From NCBI GenBank assembly GCA_013214715.1, contig JABSSB010000056.1, positions 9,656 through 15,250 of the forward strand: 5,595 bases of DNA, given 5' to 3'. Both the position numbers and the translations under genes were made by a program. This document shows, piece after piece, positions 1-5,595 of the stretch (the first letter of the stretch is position 1; the number at the start of each line of letters is the position of its first letter). The notes below the pieces were generated by a model. It searched no databases. It was not told the origin of the DNA and saw nothing but the letters and a program-made list of their open reading frames with translations. Source of the stretch: Paracoccaceae bacterium (GTDB lineage: Bacteria; Pseudomonadota; Alphaproteobacteria; Rhodobacterales; Rhodobacteraceae).

Positions 1-344
1 AGCTTTTCGGGAAAGATGAAGCTGTGTTTGGATGCGCCCCAAATCGGGCCTTCGAGCTCATCAAGAATGCGGTGCAGCATCGCGTCCTGCCGGGCCCGGT
101 CCGCGGTGCCGGGCGCTGCGGTAAAGGCCGCGTGCTTGTCGGTCAGATAGGTCAGGATGGCCGTGGAATCAGTAATGACCAGATCGTCATCCACCAAAAT
201 AGGGACTTTCCCGCGTGGATTGACGGCCTTGATCTCAGCCGAATGGGGGTAGGCGGACACCACAGTGTAATCCTGCCCCAATTCTTCCAACAACCACGCA
301 GCGCGGAAGGCACGTGTCGTCAAGGCGCCGTAAAGTGTATACAT
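1..344 (-). CDS. Glutathione S-transferase family protein, N-terminal part (cut by window edge)
   Basis: Reading from the ATG at 344 leftwards gives 114 complete codons with no stop, so the 3' part of the gene lies outside the window. The protein opens with a thioredoxin-fold GST N-terminal domain. Residues 2-6 (YTLYG) form the first beta strand, followed by TTRAFRAAWLLEELG (9-23), where Thr9/Thr10 sit at the usual position of the glutathione-activating residue. NPRGKVPIL (42-50) carries the cis-Pro48, and TDS (58-60) is the glutathione gamma-glutamyl binding element before helix 3 (TAILTYL). From about residue 80 the all-alpha C-terminal domain begins (RARQDAMLHRILDEL). GSTs of this type usually run to roughly 200-220 residues, so about half is visible. 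The start is supported by GAGGGG at 353-358, eight bases upstream. It lies 58 bases downstream of holA on the same strand, so it could be co-transcribed. A weak -35-like TTGACC (393-398, minus) exists, but no good -10 follows. Substrate cannot be told. Confidence 0.88.
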   Translation of the reverse strand, partial: MYTLYGALTTRAFRAAWLLEELGQDYTVVSAYPHSAEIKAVNPRGKVPILVDDDLVITDSTAILTYLTDKHAAFTAAPGTADRARQDAMLHRILDELEGPIWGASKHSFIFPEK

Positions 345-402
345 GATGCTTTCCCCTCATCTGCCTGCGCAGAATGATGTTTGAGGGCGGCAGGTCAAGG
401 GT

Positions 403-1434
403 TTAGCGACGGCGCGCGTTCATCATGGCCAATCGGATCAGCGCGCGTTCCATCACCGCCATGGGTGGGGCCGTCTGCCCGGCAGAGCGTAGAGAAAGAT
501 CCGTTTCTGTCAGCAGGGTCAAAGCGGCCTCCAGCCGATCCGCACCCCAGGCCTGGGCCTGCCGCACAATCTGGTCACGGCGCTTGCCGAAAACCGGGGG
601 TCGCAAGCGCCCAACGCCCGCTGCAGGCCCACCGGGATCGGAGGCCGCAGAATAGAGCGTGCGAAAATGGCGCGTAGCCATGATGCACAGTGTTGTCGGC
701 GTCGTGCCCTGCGATTGAAGGCGACGCAAAACTGGGCCGATCTGGTCGGTGCGGGCTTCGGCTACAACTGCGATCAGGTCATCTATCCCTGCCTCGGTCG
801 AACGTGGGGCAATGGCCTGCACGTCTTCGGCGGTTGCGGGTCCGTCGGCATCAAAGGTGAAAAGAGCCAGCTTTTCCACCAATTGCGCAAAATCACCGGG
901 GCCGACATCCTGCGCCAGAGCGGTCAAAGCCTCCATCGCGTCGCGTCCGACATCGCGCAGGCCCGCTGCGGCGAGCATCCGTTCAACCTCCATCCGCGAA
1001 GGCGGGTCGTCATAAAGCGCTGTGGCGTAGGCGTTGTCATGCCCTTCAAACAGCTTGCGTAGCTTGGAGCTGGCGCGAAGCTGTCCGGCGGTGGTGATAA
1101 TGGCGGCATCACCCGGTTGCCAATCTTCCAAAGCCGCCGTCAGCGCAGGTACCGTTGTGTCTGCGGCCCCTTCGACATGCACAGCGCGCGCGCCAGGAAA
1201 GAAGCCCACCGCCTTGACCGCATCCAATAGGGCGGCCGGATCGCCCCGAAGTTCGGATGCATCCAGCCGGGTCAGGCGCATTTCTTCTTCTGCGCCTTTG
1301 CCCAACAGTGCTTTGAGAACCTGCTGACGCTTGAGCGAAACGCGCATGGCATCGCTTCCATAGATCAAAAGCCCCGCGCGGTTTGGGTCAGGTTTGGCAA
1401 AATAGCCATCGGCCTCGCGCGGGCTGAGTTTCAC
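403..1434 (-). CDS. holA: DNA polymerase III subunit delta
   Basis: This 343-residue protein matches the usual length of the delta subunit. In the clamp loader (delta, delta', tau/gamma) delta is the wrench that opens the beta sliding clamp so that it can be placed on primed DNA. The N-terminal RFC-like domain shows LLIYGSDAMRVSLKRQQVL (22-40); there is no functional Walker A, as expected for delta, which does not bind ATP. VGFFPGARAVHVEG (76-89) lies in the region of delta that contacts the clamp. The C-terminal collar domain contains TPTTLCIMATRHFRTLY (245-261), RPPVFGKRRDQIVRQAQAW (278-296) and the family-typical LLTETDLSLRSAG (307-319). The start codon is GTG (1432-1434), and it overlaps the lptE stop as GTGA. 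An in-frame stop TAA lies at 403-405. No strong terminator follows in the 58 bases before the GST gene. The family assignment is firm; the domain limits are approximate. Confidence 0.93.
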   Translation of the reverse strand: MKLSPREADGYFAKPDPNRAGLLIYGSDAMRVSLKRQQVLKALLGKGAEEEMRLTRLDASELRGDPAALLDAVKAVGFFPGARAVHVEGAADTTVPALTAALEDWQPGDAAIITTAGQLRASSKLRKLFEGHDNAYATALYDDPPSRMEVERMLAAAGLRDVGRDAMEALTALAQDVGPGDFAQLVEKLALFTFDADGPATAEDVQAIAPRSTEAGIDDLIAVVAEARTDQIGPVLRRLQSQGTTPTTLCIMATRHFRTLYSAASDPGGPAAGVGRLRPPVFGKRRDQIVRQAQAWGADRLEAALTLLTETDLSLRSAGQTAPPMAVMERALIRLAMMNARRR

Positions 1435-1922
1435 GGAAGCTCTCCAACCGTGCCGTACAACCGCGTCGTCAGATCATTGGCCAGCGCGACGGCCAGCCGC
1501 TGTTCCGCGTCGCGCTCCGAGGCCAGTGTTTCCAAAGAACTGCCAGCCGCCGAATAGCCCACGAAATCCTCAACCGTGCCGGAGGCGGTTACATCCGCAC
1601 TGTCGATGTCGGTCAGGCGATAGTCGAGCGTTCCGGAAAGCGTGTAGCGCAGCGTCGAATTATTGGCTGTGATCGCCTGCCTTTCGCGTTCGACACTCAG
1701 CGTATAGCCAAGCTCGTAAGTGGGCGTTGTCGTTTGCCCCAGCTGGGCTTCGATTTCCTGTACCATACGAAAATCGATTATCCCCGAGGGTTCCTGCACC
1801 AGAACCTTGCCCTGCAGCATCTCGGCCGGGCCGCCGGGGGCATAAATCGGCTCAAACCCGCAGGCGCCCGCCGCCAAAAGCGGCAAGCTCAGCAGGGTCA
1901 GGCGCAGGTCAGACAACGACAT
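1431..1922 (-). CDS. lptE: LPS assembly lipoprotein LptE
   Basis: The 163-residue protein is an outer-membrane lipoprotein that plugs the LptD barrel and helps place lipopolysaccharide on the cell surface, as the last step of the Lpt pathway. A type II signal peptide is visible: Arg7, a hydrophobic stretch at 8-18, and the lipidation site Cys21 (AGAC, with Ala rather than the more usual Leu at -3). The family-typical CGFEPIY follows directly (21-27). Next come IIDFRMVQEIEAQLG (48-62), the beta-rich YELGYTLSVERERQAIT (69-85) and TLRYTLSGTLDYRLTD (90-105). The C-terminal helix DAEQRLAVALANDLTTRL (138-155) matches the alphaproteobacterial family. The ATG at 1920-1922 lies 14 bases inside the end of leuS, with only a short GGA (1929-1931) as ribosome binding site, so translation is probably coupled to leuS. 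Its stop overlaps the holA start. Sequence conservation in LptE is low, but signal peptide, length and position between leuS and holA agree. Confidence 0.9.
   Translation of the reverse strand: MSLSDLRLTLLSLPLLAAGACGFEPIYAPGGPAEMLQGKVLVQEPSGIIDFRMVQEIEAQLGQTTTPTYELGYTLSVERERQAITANNSTLRYTLSGTLDYRLTDIDSADVTASGTVEDFVGYSAAGSSLETLASERDAEQRLAVALANDLTTRLYGTVGELP
1440..1445 (-). promoter_or_regulatory. Ribosome binding site for holA
   Basis: On the minus strand GGAGAG lies five bases upstream of the GTG at 1434, inside the last codons of lptE. It supports the non-ATG start of holA and, together with the GTGA stop/start overlap, suggests translational coupling to lptE. Confidence 0.6.
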
Positions 1923-4449
1923 TCACGATCCGGCCGGGGACAACGATCATCTTTTTCGGGGCCGCCCCGTCCAGCGCCCGCACCACAGCTTCATGCGCAA
2001 GAGCCAGCTTTTCAACCTCTTCCTTTGGCAGATCCTTGGCGACTTCAATTTCGCCACGGCGTTTGCCATTGATCTGGATGGGCAGCGTGACGGTTGCTTC
2101 CACCAGCATTGCCTCGTCGGCAACGGGGAACGGCGCGTGAATGATCAGCCCTTCGCCGCCTTGCAGTGCCCAGATATCTTCGGCCAGATGCGGGGTCATC
2201 GGCGCCATCAACTGAGCCAGGACCTTGATCGCCTCTTTCTGGGCGGCAGCTCCAGCCTTGGATTTCGACAAGATGTTGGTGAAGGCATAAAGCTTGGCGA
2301 TGGAGGCGTTGAAACCAAAGCTTTCCAGCCCAAGCGTGACATCGCGGATCGTCTTGTGCATCTCGCGCAGCAGATCCTGATCGCCCTCACCTTTGGCGTC
2401 GGGGTCCATCGCAGCGATCTTGTCACACAGTGTCCAGACGCGGGTGAGGTGCTTATGCGCTGCCTCGGCCCCAGATGCCGTCCATTCCACATCGCGTTCC
2501 GGTGGCGAATCCGACAGCACGAACCACCGCGCCGTATCCGCCCCAAAGGCGTCGATGATCGACACAGGGTCGACCACGTTTTTCTTGGATTTCGACATCT
2601 TGGCCGAGGGGATGATCTCAACCGTCTCGCCTGTCGCTTTCACTTTCCCGTCTTCGACATCCTCGGGCAAGTGATAGACAGGGCGGTCATTGGCGTCGCG
2701 GGTCTGGTAGATCTCATGTGTGACCATGCCCTGAGTGAACAGCGCGTCAAACGGCTCGGATGCCGATTTCGGCAGATGGCCCGTTATGTTCATCGCCCGC
2801 GCGAAGAAGCGGGAATAGAGTAGGTGCAGAATCGCATGTTCGATGCCGCCGATATACTGGTCGACATTCATCCAATAGGCAGCGTCTTCGGCCACGGTTG
2901 GCGTTTCGGCTCGCGGCGCGGTGAAGCGCGCAAAATACCATGACGAATCGACAAAGGTGTCCATCGTATCGGTTTCACGCAGCGCAGCGCCGCCGCATTT
3001 CGGGCAGGTGCAGCTACGCCAGGTTGGGTGGCGGTCCAGCGGATTTCCCGGACGGTCAAAGCTGACATCATCGGGCAGGCGCACTGGCAGGTTCTCTTTC
3101 TTTTCCGGCACCACACCGCAGGTGTCGCAATGGACAACCGGAATCGGACAGCCCCAATAACGCTGGCGCGACAAGCCCCAGTCGCGCAGGCGGAACTTGG
3201 TGACGCCTTCGCCCCAGCCCTCTGCCTCGGCCTTGTCGATGGTAGCGTTGATTGCCTCTTCGCCCGTGGCGACATCCAACCCGGCGAAATGGTTGATCCA
3301 GCGTACTTTTTCGGTTTTCGGGGGCACGAAGGCTTCGGCTTCGACCGGCTTGGGGGCGTCCAGAGCCATAAAGGTGTCGATCACTGGCAAATCGTATTTG
3401 CGGCAGAAATCAAGGTCACGCTGGTCATGGGCCGGGCAGGCAAAAATTGCGCCGGTGCCGTAATCCATCAGGATGAAATTGGCGATCCAGACCGGTAACT
3501 CCCAATCCGGATTCAGCGGGTGTTTGACGCGGATGCCGGTATCCATGCCCAGCTTTTCGGCGGTTTCAACAGCTTCTTCGGTCGTCCCACCCTTGCGACA
3601 TTCGGCCAGGAAGGCCGCGACCTCATCCGACTCGGCCTCCATCGCCTTGGCAATCGGATGATCGGGCGAGATACCAACAAAGGACGCGCCCATCAGCGTG
3701 TCGGGCCGCGTCGTGTACACGGTGATCGGCGCGCCGTCATCCGTGCGCTCGAACGAGAATTGCAGGCCTCGCGATTTGCCGATCCAATTTTCCTGCATCA
3801 GCCGCACCTTGGCGGGCCAGTTGTCAAGCGTATCCAGCGCCTCAAGCAGGTCTTCGGCGTAATCCGAAATTTTGAAGAACCATTGCGTCAGTTCGCGCCG
3901 TTCCACCAACGCCCCAGATCGCCAGCCACGCCCGTTTTCGACTTGTTCATTGGCCAGCACCGTCATGTCGACGGGATCCCAGTTCACCACAGCGTTCTTA
4001 CGGTAAACCAGTCCAGCCTCGAGCATATCCAGAAACAGTGCCTGTTGCTGGCCGTAATATTCCGGGTCGCATGTCGCGAATTCGCGCGACCAGTCGATCG
4101 ACAGTCCCAGTGGTTTCATCTGGCTGCGCATGTCGGCGATGTTGGAATAGGTCCATTCCTTGGGGTGGCCCCCGATTGCCATGGCCGCGTTTTCTGCGGG
4201 CATCCCGAACGCGTCCCAGCCCATCGGGTGCAGCACGTTGTGGCCGGTCGCAATCTTGTGGCGTGCGATGACGTCGCCCATCGTATAGTTGCGCACATGG
4301 CCCATATGGATGCGCCCTGACGGATAAGGGAACATCTCAAGCACATAGTATTTCGGCTTGTCAGCGCTGCGCTTGGCCTCAAACACACCGGCCTTGTCCC
4401 AGGCGTCCTGCCATTTGGCTTCGATCTCGGCGGGGGTGTAGCGGGTCAT
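1909..4449 (-). CDS. leuS: Leucyl-tRNA synthetase (leucine--tRNA ligase)
   Basis: This cytosolic class Ia synthetase joins leucine to tRNA-Leu using ATP. It is 846 residues from the chosen ATG, close to the usual bacterial length of about 860. The ATP-binding HIGH motif is HMGH (48-51) in MFPYPSGRIHMGHVRNY, and the KMSKS loop is at 617-621. The CP1 editing domain, which removes mischarged amino acids, carries the threonine-rich TTRPDT (246-251) and GTGAIFACPAHDQRD (331-345), with Asp342 as the expected amino-group binding aspartate. A zinc-binding insert is suggested by CDTCG (441-445) and CTCPKC (480-485), followed by MDTFVDSSWYFARF (496-509). An anticodon-binding helical domain and the small C-terminal domain (ITVTLPIQINGKRRGEI-like) end the protein. 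All catalytic signatures are intact. An upstream in-frame TTG at 4473 would add eight residues, but the ATG at 4447-4449 has the good ribosome site. The stop TGA (1909-1911) lies inside lptE. Confidence 0.97.
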   Translation of the reverse strand: MTRYTPAEIEAKWQDAWDKAGVFEAKRSADKPKYYVLEMFPYPSGRIHMGHVRNYTMGDVIARHKIATGHNVLHPMGWDAFGMPAENAAMAIGGHPKEWTYSNIADMRSQMKPLGLSIDWSREFATCDPEYYGQQQALFLDMLEAGLVYRKNAVVNWDPVDMTVLANEQVENGRGWRSGALVERRELTQWFFKISDYAEDLLEALDTLDNWPAKVRLMQENWIGKSRGLQFSFERTDDGAPITVYTTRPDTLMGASFVGISPDHPIAKAMEAESDEVAAFLAECRKGGTTEEAVETAEKLGMDTGIRVKHPLNPDWELPVWIANFILMDYGTGAIFACPAHDQRDLDFCRKYDLPVIDTFMALDAPKPVEAEAFVPPKTEKVRWINHFAGLDVATGEEAINATIDKAEAEGWGEGVTKFRLRDWGLSRQRYWGCPIPVVHCDTCGVVPEKKENLPVRLPDDVSFDRPGNPLDRHPTWRSCTCPKCGGAALRETDTMDTFVDSSWYFARFTAPRAETPTVAEDAAYWMNVDQYIGGIEHAILHLLYSRFFARAMNITGHLPKSASEPFDALFTQGMVTHEIYQTRDANDRPVYHLPEDVEDGKVKATGETVEIIPSAKMSKSKKNVVDPVSIIDAFGADTARWFVLSDSPPERDVEWTASGAEAAHKHLTRVWTLCDKIAAMDPDAKGEGDQDLLREMHKTIRDVTLGLESFGFNASIAKLYAFTNILSKSKAGAAAQKEAIKVLAQLMAPMTPHLAEDIWALQGGEGLIIHAPFPVADEAMLVEATVTLPIQINGKRRGEIEVAKDLPKEEVEKLALAHEAVVRALDGAAPKKMIVVPGRIVNVVV

Positions 4450-4455
4450 TTGCGG

Positions 4456-4461
4456 TCCTTC
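4456..4461 (-). promoter_or_regulatory. Ribosome binding site deciding the leuS start
   Basis: On the minus strand GAAGGA lies six bases upstream of the ATG at 4449. The alternative in-frame TTG at 4473 has no comparable purine-rich site and would begin inside the base of a strong hairpin. The ATG start gives an N-terminus MTRYTPAEIEAKWQ that fits LeuRS proteins. Confidence 0.7.
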
Positions 4462-4472
4462 ATGATACGACA

Positions 4473-4497
4473 ACGCCGGGCAGCGGAGGCCCGGCGT
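4473..4497 (-). terminator. GC-rich hairpin between the DUF3576 gene and leuS (weak terminator or leader structure)
   Basis: A perfect 9-bp inverted repeat (ACGCCGGGC and GCCCGGCGT) encloses a 7-base loop. It starts 27 bases after the TAG of the DUF3576 gene and ends about a dozen bases before the leuS ribosome site. On the minus strand it is followed by TTGTCGTATC, which is mildly T-rich but not a true U-tract. It could therefore be a leaky terminator, a processing or stabilising element, or part of the leuS 5' leader. On the plus strand no T-run follows. The structure is seen directly; the role is inferred. Confidence 0.4.
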
Positions 4498-4524
4498 GGT
4501 GATAGAGCGGTTTGCGGCCGAATT

Positions 4525-5022
4525 CTAGAGGTTGTCATCCGCGATGCGTAGCTGGCGCGCGCGCTGCAGAATCGCATCTTCGACGGCCCGAGTCGTGGCC
4601 GGAGAGGCCGGACCCGATCGCGTCTGCAAAGACAGGTTCAGCGACCGTGGCGAAAGTGCGGGATCTTTGATATGCACGGTCGCCCGATAAGAGCGCGAGC
4701 CACCCGGTGGTGTCCCATACCCTGTAATTATGACGCCGGTGAACGGGTCCACAGATTCGACGGGCAGGAAAGACAAAGTGTCGAGCGACGCGGCCCACAG
4801 GTATTTATTGACCTTAACCGTAACTTCCTGCCGGGCAGAGGATCCGAAGATGTCCCAAATCGTTTCGCGGCCAGGCGTATTCTGGTCTGCGATCAGGTCC
4901 TGTGGATTTCCGCCAATCAAATTAGGGTCATAGGTGGTTTCCGTGATACGGCGGCTTGACCCACAGGACGCGATTAACGCCACCATGGAGGCCAACATGA
5001 AAAAGCGCAGGATATGAGACAT
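4525..5022 (-). CDS. DUF3576 family predicted lipoprotein of unknown function
   Basis: The 165-residue protein has a clear type II signal peptide: Arg6, a hydrophobic core at 7-17, and the lipobox IASC with Cys20 as the predicted lipidated residue, followed by Gly-Ser-Ser. After a low-complexity linker (21-50) comes a compact conserved domain: TIWDIFG (54-60), VTVKVNKYLWAASLDTLSFLPVESVDP (67-93), then FTGVIITGYGTPPGG (94-108), YRATVHIKDPAL (112-123) and a final helix AVEDAILQRARQLRI (146-160). I recognise this pattern as the alphaproteobacterial DUF3576 family, whose function I do not know. The protein should be anchored in an envelope membrane and face the periplasm; the residue after Cys is Gly, with no Asp retention signal. 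The ATG at 5022 has only a weak purine stretch upstream. A later ATG (4998) has none and would remove the basic n-region, so 5022 is preferred. It lies 75 bases upstream of leuS on the same strand. Confidence 0.88.
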   Translation of the reverse strand: MSHILRFFMLASMVALIASCGSSRRITETTYDPNLIGGNPQDLIADQNTPGRETIWDIFGSSARQEVTVKVNKYLWAASLDTLSFLPVESVDPFTGVIITGYGTPPGGSRSYRATVHIKDPALSPRSLNLSLQTRSGPASPATTRAVEDAILQRARQLRIADDNL

Positions 5023-5190
5023 GTGCCGAAGCCCGGTTCCCTTGGTTTTCGTTTATGTAGCTCTATCCAAGTGCCTTCGACGCAACAAGGGCTGAGTTTT
5101 GAACAGGATGCCACGACGTGACGATACACGCGACAGGCAGGCAGGTCGCCTTTGGCATGGATTTCGGCAGGATCATGCCGGTGTGGCGCG

Positions 5191-5203
5191 GATGTGACAC
5201 ATC
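5191..5203. promoter_or_regulatory. Perfect 13-base palindrome, possible operator
   Basis: The sequence GATGTGACACATC reads the same on both strands around a central A. Its size and odd centre resemble operators of dimeric helix-turn-helix regulators, but it matches no consensus I can name with confidence. It lies about 130 bases upstream of the porin start and about 170 upstream of the DUF3576 start, so it could serve either gene. Confidence 0.3.
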
Positions 5204-5227
5204 AGCCCCGAATGACCGGCCCCTTGG

Positions 5228-5261
5228 CGCAACCGCTTGATTGATGGGGGCGGTTGGGCGC
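5228..5261 (+). repeat. Imperfect inverted repeat (hairpin) upstream of the porin
   Basis: CAACCGC (5230-5236) pairs with GCGGTTG (5250-5256) around a 13-base loop. The stem continues for three more pairs (5227-5229 with 5259-5261) after a two-base bulge. The flanks also repeat directly: TTGGCGCAA (5224-5232) and TTGGGCGCAA (5254-5263). If transcription starts upstream, this would fold in the porin mRNA leader about 70 bases before the start codon; otherwise it may be a protein-binding dyad. Confidence 0.35.
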
Positions 5262-5332
5262 AAACATCCCCCACGACCCGCGGTTGGATTGTGCTGATCG
5301 TTGGGGCAGATATGAAACCCGAGGGAAAAACC

Positions 5333-5595
5333 ATGAAAAAGATCCTGATCGCTACGACCGCTCTGGTCGCGACTGCAGGTGTCGCAGCAGCAGAAGTCAC
5401 CATCGGTGGCGCAGCACGTTTCGGCGTCAAGCACAACGGCGCTAACGCAGACGCCGCCCCTGGCGACCCACGTAAGACGTACCTGGAAAGCCGTTTCCGG
5501 GCCAACATCGACGCCAAAGCAACCACCGACGCTGGCGTGGCCTTCTCGGCACGTGTCCGTATGCAGGGCCAGTCCAGCGTCGGTGGTTGCTTTGG
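5333..5595 (+). CDS. Outer-membrane porin, N-terminal part (cut by window edge)
   Basis: Eighty-seven codons are visible from the ATG at 5333, with no stop before the window ends. GAGGGA (5321-5326) lies six bases upstream and is a good ribosome site. Residues 1-20 form a Sec signal peptide: Lys2-Lys3, the hydrophobic ILIATTALVATAGV, and Ala-Ala-Ala with predicted cleavage before Glu21. The mature start EVTIGGAARFGVKHNG (21-36), then SRFRANIDAKATTDAGVAFSARVRMQ (about 53-78), shows the alternating pattern of the first beta strands in Rhodobacter-type trimeric general porins. Such porins usually total about 300-400 residues, so the bulk of the barrel is missing. The product would be a passive channel for small hydrophilic solutes. 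Arginine codons are almost all CGT (five of six) whereas the neighbouring genes favour CGC, which fits a very highly expressed gene. Cys86 near the window edge is unusual for a porin. The gene diverges from the DUF3576 gene. Confidence 0.87.
   Translation, partial: MKKILIATTALVATAGVAAAEVTIGGAARFGVKHNGANADAAPGDPRKTYLESRFRANIDAKATTDAGVAFSARVRMQGQSSVGGCF

Larger units (their letters stand above)
5023..5332. other. Divergent intergenic region between DUF3576 lipoprotein gene and porin
   Basis: About 310 bases without a convincing gene; open frames here lack a ribosome site and a recognisable protein. It must hold the porin promoter and probably that of the DUF3576 gene. No strong sigma-70 match is visible. 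The best plus-strand candidate is TTGAAC (5099-5104) with GATACA (5123-5128), spacer 18, which would give a leader of roughly 200 bases; this is weak. Several dyads are present: GCGAC/GTCGC (5130-5149), GGCATG/CATGCC (5154-5179), the 13-base palindrome at 5191-5203 and a larger imperfect hairpin at 5228-5261. No tRNA or known riboswitch was seen. Confidence 0.6.

Noticed and set aside
361..392. Possible terminator between holA and the GST gene (CTGCC/GGCAG)
   Set aside because: The stem is only five base pairs with a 22-base loop and no T-run on either strand.
862..2013. A 15-base direct repeat (862-876 and 1999-2013)
   Set aside because: Both copies encode the peptide Val-Glu-Lys-Leu-Ala-Leu in HolA and LeuRS in the same frame. 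This is shared peptide and codon bias, not a mobile repeat.
1993..2823. Long plus-strand open frame opposite leuS (276 codons)
   Set aside because: It lies wholly antisense to well-conserved leuS coding sequence, resembles no known protein and has no good ribosome site. Long antisense frames are common in GC-rich genes.
3520..4320. Long plus-strand open frame opposite the 5' half of leuS (266 codons)
   Set aside because: Same reasons: the minus strand encodes intact LeuRS motifs, and the plus-strand translation looks like an unstructured shadow.
4449..4473. Upstream TTG start for leuS at 4473
   Set aside because: It adds eight non-conserved residues, lacks a ribosome site and begins at the foot of a hairpin; the ATG at 4449 has a proper site.
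4515..4529. Adjacent EagI, EcoRI and XbaI recognition sequences that look like a cloning polylinker
   Set aside because: The sites overlap the natural stop and last codons of the DUF3576 gene, the flanks are a continuous native-looking operon, and no vector sequence surrounds them. Chance is the simplest explanation.
5254..5445. Small plus-strand frame overlapping the porin start
   Set aside because: It is out of frame with the clear signal peptide and porin sequence and has no supporting motif.

Overview
The window is GC-rich bacterial chromosome, most likely from an alphaproteobacterium of the Rhodobacteraceae (Roseobacter-like). The gene order DUF3576 lipoprotein - leuS - lptE - holA fits this group. 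So does a short porin precursor whose mature sequence begins E-V-T-I-G-G-A-A-R-F-G, resembling Rhodobacter-type porins. These assignments rest on recognising protein motifs by eye; no database search was run.

Layout, left to right. Positions 1-344 (minus) hold the N-terminal part of a glutathione S-transferase family protein cut by the window edge. Positions 403-1434 (minus) are holA, the delta subunit of DNA polymerase III. Positions 1431-1922 (minus) are lptE, the outer-membrane lipopolysaccharide-assembly lipoprotein. Positions 1909-4449 (minus) are leuS, leucyl-tRNA synthetase. Positions 4525-5022 (minus) encode a small predicted lipoprotein of the uncharacterised DUF3576 family. A gene-free divergent region of about 310 bases follows, and the start of an outer-membrane porin gene (plus) runs off the right edge from 5333.

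Five genes lie on the minus strand and read right to left. leuS, lptE and holA overlap (14 and 4 bases) and look like a translationally coupled operon joining tRNA charging, LPS export and replication clamp loading. This grouping is typical of alphaproteobacteria and does not imply a shared pathway. The DUF3576 gene lies 75 bases upstream of leuS, with a perfect 9-bp GC-rich hairpin between them that may partly separate the two transcription units. Three of the six products are predicted envelope proteins (LptE, the DUF3576 lipoprotein, the porin).

The window is essentially core-genome housekeeping. I saw no mobile element, CRISPR array, tRNA, rRNA or defence-like cluster, and nothing that clearly amounts to a new system. 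The points most worth a second look are the uncharacterised lipoprotein, the leuS-leader hairpin, and the dyad symmetries upstream of the porin.
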